64,000 bases of DNA from assembly GCF_039655875.1 (NCBI RefSeq), contig NZ_JBBYXK010000001.1, forward strand, positions 310,001-374,000. The letters are read 5' to 3'. Of the stretch, positions 1-8,470 are shown one piece after another. Position 1 is the stretch's first letter. Every line of letters starts with the position of its first letter. The notes under the pieces were generated by a model that saw only the letters and a program-made list of their open reading frames with translations, searched no databases and was not told the DNA's origin. Source of the stretch: Emcibacter sp. SYSU 3D8. GTDB taxonomy: Bacteria > Pseudomonadota > Alphaproteobacteria > SMXS01. The position numbers and the translations under genes are program-made.

Positions 1-908
1 GCCAGGGGTCCGCCGAACGCCGGGAAGCCGTGGGTCCCACCAGGGAAGACCTCGAGTTCGGCATGATTGCCCGCCGCAGCCCATTTTGCGTGCATGAACA
101 AGGTGTCGTCGATCAGCGGATCAAGCGTTCCCACGGTAAAAAGCGCGGGAGGGAAGCCGTGCAGGTCGCCCTGGATGGGAGACACGTCCGGTGTCGGCCA
201 GGTCGCGGGATCGGTGGCGAACACGTCGCGAAACCAGGTAATCGTATGGGTGTTCAGCACCAGCCGGCGCGCGCCCCAATTGCGCACGCTCGGCGTCAGC
301 GCCAGATCGAACACGCCATAGACGAGGTTGGCCGCCTGGAACTGGAAGCCGTGGCGGTCGCGCATACGCAACATGGTCACCGCCGCGAGATGGGCGCCTG
401 CCGATTCACCGCCGATCGCGAACCAGTCGGTTCCAAACTGGGTGGCGGCATGGGCCGCCAGCCAAAGCGCCGCTGCTTCGCAATCGTCAGGCGCGGCTGG
501 ATAGGGATTCTCCGGCGCGAGTCGGTAGCCCACGCTGACGACAGCCAGCCCGTGGCGGTCGCAGAGATGCTCCAACAAGGGGTCATTCTGATCATTTGCG
601 CCATTCATCCAGCCACCGCCGTGAATGTGCATATAGACGCCGCGAGGCTGCTCGGGCGCCACCAGTCGCAATTGGATGGGACCGCCGGGCCCCGGAATCT
701 CGCGTGTCATGGCCCTGGCCGACTTCGGGCGGGCAGGGAAGACGCCATCGCCGCGGGCGCGGGCCTCGCGGATCACCGTGGGCGGCACGGTCTCGATGGG
801 CGGCGCCTTGGCAAGGGCGGCATCAATGCGGTCGATAACCGCCCGCGTCTCGGCATCGATCAGCGCCTCATCGAACAGCGCCGGTGTCAGATTGGAAGTA
901 AATGGCAC
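1..908 (-). CDS. Alpha/beta hydrolase, HSL-type carboxylesterase (3' end outside window)
   Basis: Probable cytoplasmic carboxylesterase of the hormone-sensitive-lipase family, hydrolysing small acyl esters; the substrate is unknown. I read it on the minus strand from a GTG (908-906) preceded by an AGGGGA ribosome-binding site about 5 nt upstream; no suitable ATG lies near. About 302 codons are visible and the frame is still open at the window edge. Motifs in order are the oxyanion-hole HGGG (about residues 96-99), the nucleophile elbow GESAG with Ser169, an acid residue in LDPLID (Asp263) and GGTHGF with His293, so the triad is complete. The SDR gene lies on the same strand further upstream, but an opposite-strand hydrolase gene separates them. 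Family assignment is secure; the physiological role is open. Confidence 0.88.
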   Translation of the reverse strand, partial: MPFTSNLTPALFDEALIDAETRAVIDRIDAALAKAPPIETVPPTVIREARARGDGVFPARPKSARAMTREIPGPGGPIQLRLVAPEQPRGVYMHIHGGGWMNGANDQNDPLLEHLCDRHGLAVVSVGYRLAPENPYPAAPDDCEAAALWLAAHAATQFGTDWFAIGGESAGAHLAAVTMLRMRDRHGFQFQAANLVYGVFDLALTPSVRNWGARRLVLNTHTITWFRDVFATDPATWPTPDVSPIQGDLHGFPPALFTVGTLDPLIDDTLFMHAKWAAAGNHAELEVFPGGTHGFPAFGGPL

Positions 909-993
909 GACGTTCCCCTGTTTGCCGCTTGCGGCCCCATCATGCCCGGTGCACGCTCGGGCGCAAGGAGAGACAGAGCGCAGGAGAGGGCTC

Positions 994-1800
994 ATGCCCT
1001 TCATCCAGGCCGGCAGCATCCGGATTTATTACGAAATGACGGGTAATGGTCACCGGCTGTTGTTCATCAACGGCACCGGCGGCGATTTGCGTAATCCGAT
1101 CGGTCCGATGCAGTCGCCCCTGGCGAAGCAGTTCAACTTGCTGGCCTATGATCAGCGCGGTCTCGGCCAGACGGACAAGCCGGCTGGTCCCTACACCATG
1201 CGTGACTACGCCGACGACGCGGCCCGGCTGCTCAACGCAGTCGGATGGCAGAGTTGCCATGTGCTCGGCTATTCGTTCGGCGGCATGGTGGCGCAGGAAT
1301 TCGCCATCCGTCATCCGGGACGCGTCGACAGACTGGTCTTGTGCGTCACCTCGCCGGGCGGCGCCGGAGGCGCCTCCTACCCGCTGCATGAACTGGCAAA
1401 ACTTGGACCTGAAGAACGTGCGCGGCGCGCCATGGCGCTGGCCGATCTGCGCCGAACACCCGAATGGCAGGCCGCCCATCCCGAAGAGGTGTCCCAGTTT
1501 ATCGGCCAGTCACTGGCGGCCGAACGGCAGCACGCGGACGAGCCCGGCTGGGCCGAGGGCAGGGCGCGGCAACTCGATGCCCGCCGCGGCCACGATACGT
1601 TCGATCGCCTGGACGAAATCCGAGCCCCGACCCTGATATGCGGCGGCCGCTATGATGGCATCGCGCTCGCGGCCACCCAGGAAAGGATGGCCGCGCGCAT
1701 ACCGGGCGCCGAGTTGAAGATCTTCGAAGGCGGCCACCTGTTCGTCATGCAGGACCGCTCGGCCTATCCCGCCATCATGGACTGGCTGAAGCGCGACTGA
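994..1800 (+). CDS. Alpha/beta hydrolase
   Basis: A 268-residue single-domain alpha/beta hydrolase. The nucleophile elbow is GYSFGG (Ser94), the acid is probably Asp221 in GGRYDG, and the base is His248 in EGGHLF. The sequence DQRGLGQTDKP near residue 53 is typical of epoxide-hydrolase, haloperoxidase and esterase relatives. The start follows a strong AGGAGAGGG at 982-990. An upstream extension in the same frame lies antisense to the neighbouring esterase and is rejected. The gene is divergent from that esterase, with about 85 bp between starts. The substrate cannot be assigned; a lactone, ester or ring-cleavage hydrolase are all possible. Confidence 0.88.
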   Translation: MPFIQAGSIRIYYEMTGNGHRLLFINGTGGDLRNPIGPMQSPLAKQFNLLAYDQRGLGQTDKPAGPYTMRDYADDAARLLNAVGWQSCHVLGYSFGGMVAQEFAIRHPGRVDRLVLCVTSPGGAGGASYPLHELAKLGPEERARRAMALADLRRTPEWQAAHPEEVSQFIGQSLAAERQHADEPGWAEGRARQLDARRGHDTFDRLDEIRAPTLICGGRYDGIALAATQERMAARIPGAELKIFEGGHLFVMQDRSAYPAIMDWLKRD

Positions 1801-1848
1801 AGCCGACGGCACTGCCCCGTCAGCATGCCGCGCGAGTGCCCGGCGGAC

Positions 1849-2676
1849 CTATCCGGTAAACGCGTCCGTCTTGTCGAGCGCCGCGATCATTTCCTTGTAG
1901 CGTCCCTCGACCAGGTCGCGAATGTATTCGTGGGTGAACACGTAGAAGTCGCCGGCCTTCACGCCTTCCACCGCCATTCGTCCCACCAGGTCGGCGTCCA
2001 TGCCCAGGTCCATGATCAGCTTTTTCGATTCCTCGTTCGAGGCGGCGCGCTCGCCATACTGGGCCGGCCGGTCGCGCTCGATGTCCCATATATCGGTCGC
2101 CACAGGGCCGGGACATAGCAAGGTGACCGAGATGTCGTTGCTGGCGTAGTCGGCGCGCACGGCGTCGGCAAGACCGAGCAGCGCGTGTTTCGAGGCGGCA
2201 TAGATCGGCATGCTGCCATAGGGAGTCATCCCGACGCTCTGCTCGGAACCGGTGATGACGATATGCGCCGGTTTGCCCTGGCCAAGGAAGCGGGTAATGA
2301 ACGCCGAGCAGGCAAGATAGACCCCGCGCACGTTGACGCCCATCAGCCAGTCCCAATCGTTGTCGCTGATGCTGTGCATCTGGCCGCGAATCCCCACGCC
2401 CGCATTGGCGACGAGCATGTCGACCTGTCCGAATTCCTTGAATGCACGGTCTGCCAGCGCCTCGACATCCTCGCGCTTCGATGCGTCGCTGCCGACGCCG
2501 ATGGCGCGAATGCCGTATTCTGCCGCCAACATCCCGGCCGCCCGCTCCGACTTGTCGGCGTGGAGGCCGGTGAGCATGAGATGCACACCTTCGGCGGCCA
2601 GCGCCCGGGCAACGCCCAGACCGATGCCGCTGTTGCCGCCGGTTATGACGGCAACCTTGTCCCGCAAGTCCTTCAT
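1849..2676 (-). CDS. Short-chain dehydrogenase/reductase (SDR)
   Basis: A 275-residue classical SDR, a cytoplasmic NAD(P)-dependent alcohol/ketone oxidoreductase. It shows the cofactor motif TGGNSGIG (residues 12-19), NAGVG near 91-95, catalytic Ser144, and YAASK with Tyr159 and Lys163. The ATG at 2676 is preferred to an in-frame GTG six bases upstream, because the GAGGAGGAG ribosome-binding site abuts the GTG but is well spaced from the ATG. No residue after the NAD motif points to a particular cofactor. No pathway partner is evident; the substrate is unknown. Confidence 0.9.
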   Translation of the reverse strand: MKDLRDKVAVITGGNSGIGLGVARALAAEGVHLMLTGLHADKSERAAGMLAAEYGIRAIGVGSDASKREDVEALADRAFKEFGQVDMLVANAGVGIRGQMHSISDNDWDWLMGVNVRGVYLACSAFITRFLGQGKPAHIVITGSEQSVGMTPYGSMPIYAASKHALLGLADAVRADYASNDISVTLLCPGPVATDIWDIERDRPAQYGERAASNEESKKLIMDLGMDADLVGRMAVEGVKAGDFYVFTHEYIRDLVEGRYKEMIAALDKTDAFTG

Positions 2677-2753
2677 CGACACCTCCTCCTCGGTTGGGGC
2701 CAGAATATCCAGCCCTCCGGGATGTGCCTACCCTGTTGTGCTAACGTCGTGCC

Positions 2754-3301
2754 ATGCACAGCAAGCCCGTCATTCTTCTCACCGGTTTCGAGCCGTTCGG
2801 CGGTCATCGGATCAATTCGAGCTGGGAGGCAACCCGCATCGCCGGCAAGGCCCTCGGCCCAAATGTCATCGTCGAGCGCCTGCCGGTTCATCACACACGA
2901 GCGGCGCAGACGCTGAAGATGTTGCTGGAGCGGCACCGTCCCGATGCGTGTCTGCTCACCGGATTGGCGCGCGGCCCGCATCTGCGTGTCGAAAGGCTGG
3001 CGCGCCTTCATCGGGCGTTGGCAGGGCCGGCGCTCCGGGACGGCTTCACGGCGCATGGCCCGTGGCCGAGATCGGACTGTCGCTCCGTCTCTCGAAATTG
3101 CCGTACCGCGTATCCGATAATGCCGGTAGCTATGTCTGTAACAGTACTTACTGGTCATTGCTGAACTTCAGCATGAACAACGGCTGGCCCCGATACACAG
3201 CGTTCGTGCATGTGCCGCCGTTGTCCCGGCGATTCACCGCCACCTCGCTGGCGCGGGGATTGCTGGCAATCCTGCGCCGGCGGATGGCGCACATCCCGTG
3301 A
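2754..3301 (+). pseudogene. pcp: Pyroglutamyl-peptidase I (pcp) with frameshift
   Basis: The N-terminal frame from ATG 2754 reads LLTGFEPFGGHRINSSWEA, the signature opening of pyrrolidone-carboxylate peptidase, a cytosolic cysteine peptidase that removes N-terminal pyroglutamate. It continues through LLTGLARGPHLRVERLA. The matching C-terminal half lies in another frame (2333 phase) and includes KLPYRVSDNAGSYVCNSTYW, which holds the family's catalytic Cys, then FVHVPPL. It ends at 3301. The switch occurs near 3040-3060 and needs one base. Joined, the product would be about 180 residues, like the compact branch of the family. The frame break could be a real inactivating indel or an assembly error; the read data are not visible here. 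Confidence 0.75.
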
Positions 3302-3433
3302 GCGCCGGGAACAGGCGTACAAGCCCCGCCAGGGTCGGGAAATGGCGATCACGTAGTTGAGACTCTTCGGAACCAGCAGGATGACGGTCCCGGCGATCAG
3401 GGCGATCAATGGCTGAATGACGATGACGTTCAT
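3234..3433 (-). pseudogene. DUF3096-like small membrane protein, apparently frameshifted
   Basis: From ATG 3433, with GGAGAGA upstream, the frame reads MNVIVIQPLIALIAGTVILL followed by a VPKSLNYVIAI segment. This closely resembles the DUF3096 family of tiny membrane proteins of about 45-60 residues. The expected second hydrophobic half then appears in a neighbouring frame (FPTLAGLVRLFPALTG). A missing base in the short A-run at 3340-3342 would explain this. In the unbroken frame the ORF runs on to 3155 as non-hydrophobic sequence. It overlaps the 3' end of the frameshifted pcp gene on the opposite strand. Function of the family is unknown. Confidence 0.5.
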
Positions 3434-3692
3434 GACAGGTCTCTCCGGCACCGGCGCATGCACAGGAGAACGCTGCAGGACGCCCCGGGTCCGATGCCAT
3501 GCACCGGAGAAGCCGGATGCGCTGCTGCGATATCCGCCAGGTATCACCGCGACGCTCAAGTAACAATCGAGCCACCCTTGAGGATCGAGGAAAACCCGCA
3601 TAGCATCTGTTGGCGGACGGCCCGGTTCGTCAGGCACATGCGCCGCTCTATTCTTCCGCCATCGCGGAATTTGGCCGAGGGGGCCGATGTAA
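3434..3692. other. Intergenic stretch, no supported gene
   Basis: About 260 bases between the small DUF3096-like gene and the DapF-fold gene. Short open frames exist on both strands, but none has recognisable sequence or a good ribosome-binding site. A GAGGGGG at 3677-3683 probably serves the following gene. Confidence 0.4.
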
Positions 3693-3695
3693 TTG

Positions 3696-4514
3696 ATGGC
3701 CATGGTCTCGACATTTCTCACTCATGACAGCGGCAGACCGTTGACCGCCGGGATCATCGCTGACCGGCGCCACACATCCACCCCCGACCCCATGGATATT
3801 CACAGTCTGGCCCAACTCGCCAGACCGGATGCGGATGCGTGTGCCTATGGCAAGCTGGTGATGCTCGACAGGTTCGGTATCTGGACATTTCAGGCAACCT
3901 CAGGCGGCACGGCGGCGCGGGTTTTCTGCGGCAACTCCACTGCGGCGGCGATCGCCAGCCTTGGCGGAAGCGGCATCGTTCGGACAAAGGTGCATGGCGC
4001 CGCGGCGCTCCCCTGTGACGTTGCGGCACAGATCGACGGCGCGGCGGTGTCACAGACCTGGCATGTGCCGGCCACCACGCCGGAAGAACGGTCATGGCAC
4101 GGTCGCCGTGTCGTCCTCGTGCCCGCGCTCAACGATTACGCGCTGGTGTTTGGCGGATTGCCCGCCGGTCTCAGGCCCGAATCCGCCCGACGCGAGTTGC
4201 TGGGCGACGATCCTGCCTGCAAACTCGCTATCATCAGCGGCAGACATGGCGATGCAATCGTCGAATTCCACAATGCCAACGGCCAGCATGGCGGCGCGCC
4301 GCAAACCGGCCTGGCCACCATCGCCCTGGCAGCGCGCTGGGTGCCGTGGCTGGAAGATTGCTTTGCGGACGGTATGCTGTCCTATCCGACCCGGGCGGGA
4401 ATACGCCGGGCCAGGCTGCCATCGACGACGACCGATACCGGCGGCCGGATCGCGGTCGCGATGCCGACCGTGTCTGTGGAACTCAAGCCCCTCATAATGG
4501 AGCAGGTGGCATGA
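3696..4514 (+). CDS. DapF/proline-racemase-fold protein, atypical
   Basis: About 272 residues, resembling the diaminopimelate-epimerase fold. The first half contains PDADACAYG and then FCGNSTAAAI, which matches the DapF 'CGN' helix with a catalytic-type Cys near residue 78. In the second half the expected second-Cys motif (ACGTGA in DapF) is replaced by GGAPQTGLATIALA, so the second catalytic Cys seems to be missing. A one-base isomerase, or a fold-only relative such as the PrpF or PhzF type, is therefore possible. The start is uncertain: TTG 3693, ATG 3696, ATG 3702 or ATG 3792 are all in frame, and only the first ones have a purine-rich GAGGGGG upstream. Its stop overlaps the next start as ATGA, which indicates translational coupling with the ATP-grasp gene. 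It is the first gene of a five-gene block. Confidence 0.65.
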   Translation: MAMVSTFLTHDSGRPLTAGIIADRRHTSTPDPMDIHSLAQLARPDADACAYGKLVMLDRFGIWTFQATSGGTAARVFCGNSTAAAIASLGGSGIVRTKVHGAAALPCDVAAQIDGAAVSQTWHVPATTPEERSWHGRRVVLVPALNDYALVFGGLPAGLRPESARRELLGDDPACKLAIISGRHGDAIVEFHNANGQHGGAPQTGLATIALAARWVPWLEDCFADGMLSYPTRAGIRRARLPSTTTDTGGRIAVAMPTVSVELKPLIMEQVA

Positions 4515-5911
4515 GACCTGATCGGCACCGATTCATCCGCAATATTTTTTCCGGCATGAACGATATCGAAGAATGGCGGCTGGGCGACGCCGCGTTGGCG
4601 GCGGCGAAGGGCTATCCGCGGCACTATTCCGCCGACCTGATCGACGATTATGGAATCATCTTTGCCGACCTTGTGCTCGATTCCGCCACCGGAATGTTGG
4701 CCTGCCATGAAGTGAACGGCCCCAACGCCGTCGGATCAGACGCCTTGACCGGCGACAGCAGTTTGCGGGCAGACAACGAGGCGCGCCAGACGATTCGGCG
4801 CGCCCGCGAACTCGGCTACCTTCGCGCCGACGGCACGTTGACCCGACCCGTGGCCACCGTTCATGCGCACCAGCACTGGAAATTCTTCCGCACCGGGGGC
4901 GAGTTCTATCCCCGCGTGGACCTGTTCGCCGAGACACTGGACCGCATGTTGCCGGGGATCGCCGTATCGACACATGCCGCCACCGACGCCCTGGACGACG
5001 CACCCGTCGCCGTGGTCATGGGCGATGTGCCGTCCATCGCGGCGCATGTGGACATCAATCCGGCCACGCGGCAACTCGAATATCGCGGCCGGCCGTTGAT
5101 CTTCATGGGCAATCCCAACCTGTTGTCCGAGTTGACAAGGATCGGCACATTGCAGCGCGATGACAGGCGGATGGCCGAGGCCGATTTGCGAGTTCTCCAC
5201 GCGTGGCGTCTTGCGGGGACCTTCCACGACAAGTGCCTGCAGCAACGTCTGCTCACCGGCACCGGCATTCGGCCACTGCGTCACTTCTCGGCACAGTCCC
5301 GGGACGAGGCGTTGGCCAAGACCCGTGTCATGCTGGAGCATGGTCCTGTCGTTCTGAAGCCCAGCGACACAAGCGGCGGCACCGGTGTACATGTTGCCGT
5401 GCCCGAGATGGGCGAGGACGCTATCGTCGGCCGCATTGACGCACTGCTGGCGGACTGCCTGGCAAAATACGGCGAGAACACAGAAGCGACCATATTTCCG
5501 ATAGGTGGTTTTGAGTTCGTCCGCTCGACCGGCTATCCCATGGCGGACGGCGACCATCTGTGGGATCTCCGCTTCGCGGTGCTGTTCGAGCCGGGCAGGG
5601 CACAGGCGTTTCCCGTATCGCTCCGCTTCTCACCTCAGCCTTTTGACCCGGGCACCTTCCATCTGAACCGCGACCAGTGGATTTCCAATGTCAGCGGCCG
5701 TCGGGATACGCTGCTGAAGTCGGGCATGGATGACGACGTGCTGCACGCGGTCGGGATGACCGCTGAACGGGTCGAGGAGGCCATGCAGGCCTGCCTCCGC
5801 TGGACGATCAAGGCGTGGGACTGGTCGGCGCGGGATGGCGCTGGCGTGTACGAGGATGCCTGCGAGGAGCGGAGCGATTCGTTTTATCCGGTTGAAAAGT
5901 TTTTGGCATAA
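4511..5911 (+). CDS. ATP-grasp family enzyme
   Basis: A 466-residue protein whose C-terminal part looks like an ATP-grasp ligase, which forms acyl-phosphate intermediates to join a carboxylate to an amine or thiol. Seen: GPVVLKPSDTSGGTGVHV (about 278-295, ATP-binding Lys283 and a glycine-rich loop), DLRFAVLF (352-359), an arginine in LRFS, and SNVSGR (392-397, a metal-type Asn). The N-terminal 200 residues include HAHQHWKFFRTGG and match no family I know. ATG 4511 overlaps the previous stop and has GGAG upstream; a second ATG at 4556 lacks a site. Coupling to the DapF-fold gene suggests they act on related amino-acid-like substrates, which is inference. Confidence 0.75.
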   Translation: MRPDRHRFIRNIFSGMNDIEEWRLGDAALAAAKGYPRHYSADLIDDYGIIFADLVLDSATGMLACHEVNGPNAVGSDALTGDSSLRADNEARQTIRRARELGYLRADGTLTRPVATVHAHQHWKFFRTGGEFYPRVDLFAETLDRMLPGIAVSTHAATDALDDAPVAVVMGDVPSIAAHVDINPATRQLEYRGRPLIFMGNPNLLSELTRIGTLQRDDRRMAEADLRVLHAWRLAGTFHDKCLQQRLLTGTGIRPLRHFSAQSRDEALAKTRVMLEHGPVVLKPSDTSGGTGVHVAVPEMGEDAIVGRIDALLADCLAKYGENTEATIFPIGGFEFVRSTGYPMADGDHLWDLRFAVLFEPGRAQAFPVSLRFSPQPFDPGTFHLNRDQWISNVSGRRDTLLKSGMDDDVLHAVGMTAERVEEAMQACLRWTIKAWDWSARDGAGVYEDACEERSDSFYPVEKFLA

Positions 5912-5917
5912 AGTCGG

Positions 5918-6583
5918 GTGTCTGGCGTCGGCAACCTCGATGAAACATTCAGGAACCTGCTGGTGAACAACCGACTGGACACCCGCTATCCGGTGCTTCC
6001 GGCCATCCTCGAGCGATGGAGCCCCCGTAGTTTCGCCGGTCGCCAACCGGAAGCCCACAAGCTGCAGAGCATGTTCGAGGCTGCAAGGCTGGCGCCCTCG
6101 GCCCATAACACACAACCATCGCGGTTCCTGCTCGGCCGCAAGGGCGGCATGGCGTACGAGAAGCTGTTCACGTGCCTCGACCCTCACAACAGGGAATGGG
6201 CCCATTGCGTGCCGGTGCTGGTACTGGCTTCGGTGATGCGCCGGCGCTTCAGCCAGGTGAAGGCCGACTTCGTGCCTTATCCCCATTGCATGCATGATCT
6301 GGGACTCTCGGTCATGTCGTTCATGCTCCAGGGTCAGCATCTGGGTCTGCATTGCCATCCAATGGCGGCGTTCGATCCTGAGAAGGCCCAACGTGACTTC
6401 GACATCCCGCCATTGTTTGCACCGGGAATCATAATCGCGGTCGGCTACCTGGGCGATCCGGGCGCGCTGCCACCTGACCTGCGCGTCAGGGAGACCGGAC
6501 CGCGTACCCGCCGTCCGCTCGAGGAGATCGTTTTCGAGGAAGCCTGGGGACAATCCTCATCCTTGTTCGCGGGACAGGACTGA
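5918..6583 (+). CDS. Nitroreductase-family flavoprotein
   Basis: About 221 residues, FMN-dependent nitroreductase family. RWSPRSF near residue 34 resembles the FMN-phosphate-binding RxSxR motif, and ARLAPSAHNTQPSRF is the family's second hallmark. The C-terminal GIIIAVGYLGDP matches the family's final beta strand. Members reduce nitro or quinone groups or oxidise azoline rings in natural products; the reaction here is unknown. The start is GTG 5918, six bases after the ATP-grasp stop and with a poor ribosome-binding site. GTG 5963 with AGGAA upstream is an alternative that would remove 15 residues. Its stop overlaps the next start (TGATG). Confidence 0.82.
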   Translation: MSGVGNLDETFRNLLVNNRLDTRYPVLPAILERWSPRSFAGRQPEAHKLQSMFEAARLAPSAHNTQPSRFLLGRKGGMAYEKLFTCLDPHNREWAHCVPVLVLASVMRRRFSQVKADFVPYPHCMHDLGLSVMSFMLQGQHLGLHCHPMAAFDPEKAQRDFDIPPLFAPGIIIAVGYLGDPGALPPDLRVRETGPRTRRPLEEIVFEEAWGQSSSLFAGQD

Positions 6584-8034
6584 TGGACGCCCTGGAACGC
6601 GAATTGAAGGAGCACAGTCGCTGGCGGTTGAAACCTGAATTCGCCAATTTTCGGGCATATGACGAACTCCTGAAAAATGAATTCCTTGCGCCTGCCGAGC
6701 ACCAGATCAGGATGGCGCGGGCCGTACAGGGGATCGTCGCATTTGCAACCGCAGGTACGCCCTATTATGCGTCGCTGTTCAAGCGGCTGGGCCTGACTTG
6801 CAGGCACATCGAGACACCCGAAGATCTTGCGAAGCTACCCACGCTGACCAAACACGATCTGCTCGAGTATTCGAGCCAGATGGCTGCCCCGCGTCTCCCG
6901 CCCGGCGAACAGCTTTACGGTGGCACGAAGTCCTCCGGGACCACGGGACGCCCAGTGTCCGTGCTGCACACATTCAAGAGTTCTGCCATGTTTGGCCTCC
7001 TGCGGCAACGTACGGCCAGGTGGCACGGGCTGCACCCGATGGAAGCCCGCATCGACGTGCGGCCACGGCTGGATTTGCAAGCCACGCGCGAGGGCCTGCA
7101 GATTGGCGATGGTGGATATTCCGTAGCGTCGCAATGGAACCATCTCGGTCTTCACTTCCATACGGGCCCAGAATACGGCATCGCGGTTTCGACGCCCATG
7201 GAACGCCAGGTCGAACTGCTCCAGCAATTGCGCCCAGCCTACGCCACCACCTTTCCCGGTGTCTTCGAGGAATGGCTGCTCGCCAATTCGGGCCAGAAGC
7301 CTGTCGACAGCCTGAAGGCCATTGTCGGGATCGGCTCGCAGCTGACGCCGTCGCTACGCGCCCGGCTGGAGCAATATTATGGCTGCCCTGTGCACATGTC
7401 ATACGGGCTGAACGAGATCGGCAAGGTCGCGACCCGTTGCGCGGCCGGCCGCTATCATGTGAATAGTGAATTATGCCTTGTACAGATCACCCGTGGCGAC
7501 GGCAGTGCGTGCGCGCCGGGCGAGGTGGGCCACATTCTGGTAACCGGTCTCAACAATGTGGCCCAGCCGCTGATCCGATACGATACGGGCGACCTTGCCG
7601 AGGCAATGGACGGACCCTGTCCGTGCGGCCGCACGCTGCCAGTGTTCGGCGATATTGCGGGCCGGTACAGGAGCTATGCGGACCTGCCCTCGGGTTCGCG
7701 CGAGCGGGTCCGCGCCATACGCAACGCCATCGAGCGCCAGGCGCCGGAGGATCTCCGGTTTCTGCGGCGCTACCAGCTTCACCAGGATTTACAGAACCGT
7801 TTTACCCTGAGGCTGCGTATTGTCAGCCCTATTCCCGGCGCCTTCCGCCAGGAGATGCTGCGGGCGTGGGAGCCGGTGATGGGCTCGCCGCCTTCGCCTC
7901 TGGCCATCACCGAGGTCGACGAAATCGCCGCCGCACCGAGCGGCAAGCTCATCGATTTCCTGTCGGATTTTCATACGGATTGGAGCCTGGCGCTTCGGCC
8001 CGGCGCGCCCGCGCCGGCACCATCGGACGCCTGA
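6583..8034 (+). CDS. PaaK-like adenylate-forming enzyme (phenylacetate-CoA ligase family)
   Basis: A 483-residue AMP-binding enzyme related to phenylacetate-CoA ligase and CapK-type proteins; it activates a carboxylic acid as acyl-AMP. The P-loop is KSSGTTGRPVSV (about 116-127), the A5-type motif is MSYGLNEIG, and RYDTGDL holds the ribose-binding Asp. The cysteine pair in GPCPCGR before the hinge is typical of PaaK-like enzymes. The C-terminal EIAAAPSGKLIDFL resembles the catalytic Lys region. Whether the acceptor is CoA, an amine or a carrier is not visible; no carrier protein is encoded nearby. ATG 6583 overlaps the nitroreductase stop by one base. Confidence 0.85.
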   Translation: MDALERELKEHSRWRLKPEFANFRAYDELLKNEFLAPAEHQIRMARAVQGIVAFATAGTPYYASLFKRLGLTCRHIETPEDLAKLPTLTKHDLLEYSSQMAAPRLPPGEQLYGGTKSSGTTGRPVSVLHTFKSSAMFGLLRQRTARWHGLHPMEARIDVRPRLDLQATREGLQIGDGGYSVASQWNHLGLHFHTGPEYGIAVSTPMERQVELLQQLRPAYATTFPGVFEEWLLANSGQKPVDSLKAIVGIGSQLTPSLRARLEQYYGCPVHMSYGLNEIGKVATRCAAGRYHVNSELCLVQITRGDGSACAPGEVGHILVTGLNNVAQPLIRYDTGDLAEAMDGPCPCGRTLPVFGDIAGRYRSYADLPSGSRERVRAIRNAIERQAPEDLRFLRRYQLHQDLQNRFTLRLRIVSPIPGAFRQEMLRAWEPVMGSPPSPLAITEVDEIAAAPSGKLIDFLSDFHTDWSLALRPGAPAPAPSDA

Positions 8035-8052
8035 ACCACGCGGAGACTCACG

Positions 8053-8436
8053 ATGGCCAAGTTGCGGCATATCGCCCTTATTGTTGAAGACCCCGAGGCA
8101 TCTGCCCGGTTCTTCGCCGCCGCATTCGGCATGAAGCGCACGGGCGAGGCCCGCTGCGGCTGTCATATGAGCGACGGGGTCATGACTGTGGCATTGCTGA
8201 AGAAGGAGACACCCGAGGAACGGCTTGGCATCGACCACTTCGGTCTGTGGGTCGATGACCTGGATAGCGCCCGTCAGCAGGCTATCGCGGCAGGAGCGGT
8301 ATCGATGGGGTCATCGCCGCCCGGCGACAAGGCGTTCTACGAAGCCAAGTTCCTGTCGCCCGACGGCATCGTCTTCGACCTGTCCCATACGGGCTGGCCC
8401 GGCGCCGCCAAGATGGCGGGGCCTGACGGCGACTGA
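8053..8436 (+). CDS. VOC-family (glyoxalase/dioxygenase-fold) protein
   Basis: A 127-residue single vicinal-oxygen-chelate protein with the beta-alpha-beta-beta-beta pattern. Candidate metal ligands are His in LRHIALIVED near the start, His in GIDHFGLWVDD near residue 60, and an acidic residue in the AKFLSPDGIVFDL strand. Members isomerise, cleave or sequester small molecules, and several confer self-resistance. It begins 18 bases after the ligase gene with GGAG upstream, so it probably belongs to the same transcript as the preceding four genes. Its role in the cluster (tailoring step or protection) is inference. Confidence 0.82.
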   Translation: MAKLRHIALIVEDPEASARFFAAAFGMKRTGEARCGCHMSDGVMTVALLKKETPEERLGIDHFGLWVDDLDSARQQAIAAGAVSMGSSPPGDKAFYEAKFLSPDGIVFDLSHTGWPGAAKMAGPDGD

Positions 8437-8470
8437 ATCTGCAGCCGGGCCGGATAGCCCTATGGAAGTG

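Noticed and set aside
676-993. N-terminal extension of the hydrolase at 994
   Set aside because: The extension is antisense to the conserved esterase start region, and a strong AGGAGAGGG sits directly before ATG 994.
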